The notes under the pieces: model-generated
Databases searched by the model: none
The model's input: the letters and a program-made list of their open reading frames with translations, nothing else
Told to the model about the DNA's origin: nothing
DNA from: Acidimicrobiales bacterium
GTDB lineage: Bacteria; Actinomycetota; Acidimicrobiia; Acidimicrobiales; RAAP-2
Length of the DNA stretch: 6,041 bases
Reading direction: 5' to 3'
NCBI GenBank assembly: GCA_017883105.1
Contig: JADGOF010000148.1
Location: forward strand, 1-6,041
Part shown: piece after piece, positions 5,641-6,041 of the stretch
Layout of the letters: each line of letters starts with the position of its first letter
Position numbering within the stretch: position 1 is the first letter of the stretch
Program-made: the position numbers and the translations under genes

Positions 5641-6041
5641 TTGGGAACCACAACACTCACCACGGCAGCAGGAGCATTGCCCGGGAGTCCTGGTCACTCT
5701 CGCTCACGACCGTGGTTGCGGCCGCCCCCGATGGAGGAGCACTCAACGTCGGGGATCGCCATGCCGCAGTGTCGATATACCTTCGAGTCGCGCCTGATTG
5801 GCGCGATCGGGATTCTGGTGCCCTTCAGCTCGACCGAGGGCCGCTGCGGGAGGATTGTGAGTGATGACGGGGCGAGCCCGAGTGGCTCAGGCGGCGCGTC
5901 GGTCCTCGTGGAGGAGCCCGCCGAGGACGTCACGACGTTCGCTGCCGTGACCTGGGTCGCCGGGGACAGCCGTCACAGCTCCGACATCTGATCTTCGCTT
6001 CGAATGCCAGCACCCCGACCACACCCGCCGCTCAATCCAGC
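5628..6041. other. Unassigned right flank with a hairpin and a coding-like stretch
   Basis: No protein family is recognisable. A perfect stem TCGCGCC (5788-5794) with GGCGCGA (5800-5806) closes a five-base loop TGATT. From about 5760 to the TGA at 5989-5991 one plus-strand frame stays open, with G/C-rich third positions in its later part (ASVLVEEPAEDVTTFAAVTW). It could be the C-terminal remnant of a gene or the trailing part of the insertion element. A minus-strand open frame (5694-5933) overlaps it and reads equally plausibly, so I call neither. Confidence 0.4.

Noticed and set aside
1..6041. CRISPR arrays, tRNA or rRNA genes, integron attC-like sites
   Set aside because: I saw no regularly spaced repeats, no cloverleaf or conserved rRNA segments, and the two palindromes do not share a common core that would mark a cassette.

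Overview
This is a high-GC window with actinobacterial character. It holds an F420-dependent (LLM-class) oxidoreductase fragment, TANNNT-type promoter boxes with at least one apparently leaderless start, and frequent GTG starts. It reads as an accessory region in decay: two insertion-sequence remnants flank or interrupt host genes, and most genes carry one visible lesion (a nonsense codon, a single-base frameshift or a truncation).

Layout. At 1-143 is the C-terminal part of an LLM-class F420-dependent oxidoreductase, stopped by an in-frame TGA and abutting a 5'-truncated, frameshifted IS630-family transposase (144-918). A perfect 26-bp palindrome with CTAG at its centre (939-964) follows and overlaps the end of a minus-strand DUF2269-like membrane protein gene (950-1426). 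The start of that gene lies inside a second perfect palindrome, of 28 bp (1424-1451). The stretch 1460-1663 shows no convincing gene.

The core is a divergent pair. A minus-strand DUF2249-like gene (1664-1889, frameshifted near its 3' end) and a plus-strand intact radical SAM/SPASM protein of the TIGR04053 type (1962-3215) share a short AT-rich divergent promoter. An 11-base promoter element at the radical SAM gene recurs at 3373-3383, before a small acyl-carrier-protein-like gene (3409/3424-3723) that lacks the usual phosphopantetheine serine. Next comes a multi-pass membrane protein gene (about 3781-4485) with an in-frame TAG, an apparent internal deletion and a lost 3' end. It is cut off by a DDE-integrase insertion sequence (transposase 4551-5627) that itself carries an in-frame TAA. 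The last 400 bases (5628-6041) hold a hairpin and a coding-like but unassigned stretch.

Functional reading. DUF2249 proteins, NirJ/AhbD-like radical SAM proteins and heme-copper/NnrS-like membrane proteins are often found around nitric-oxide or denitrification functions. I infer that 1664-4485 is the remains of such a module, with only the radical SAM gene and possibly the carrier-like gene still intact. This assignment rests on recalled family patterns, not on a search.
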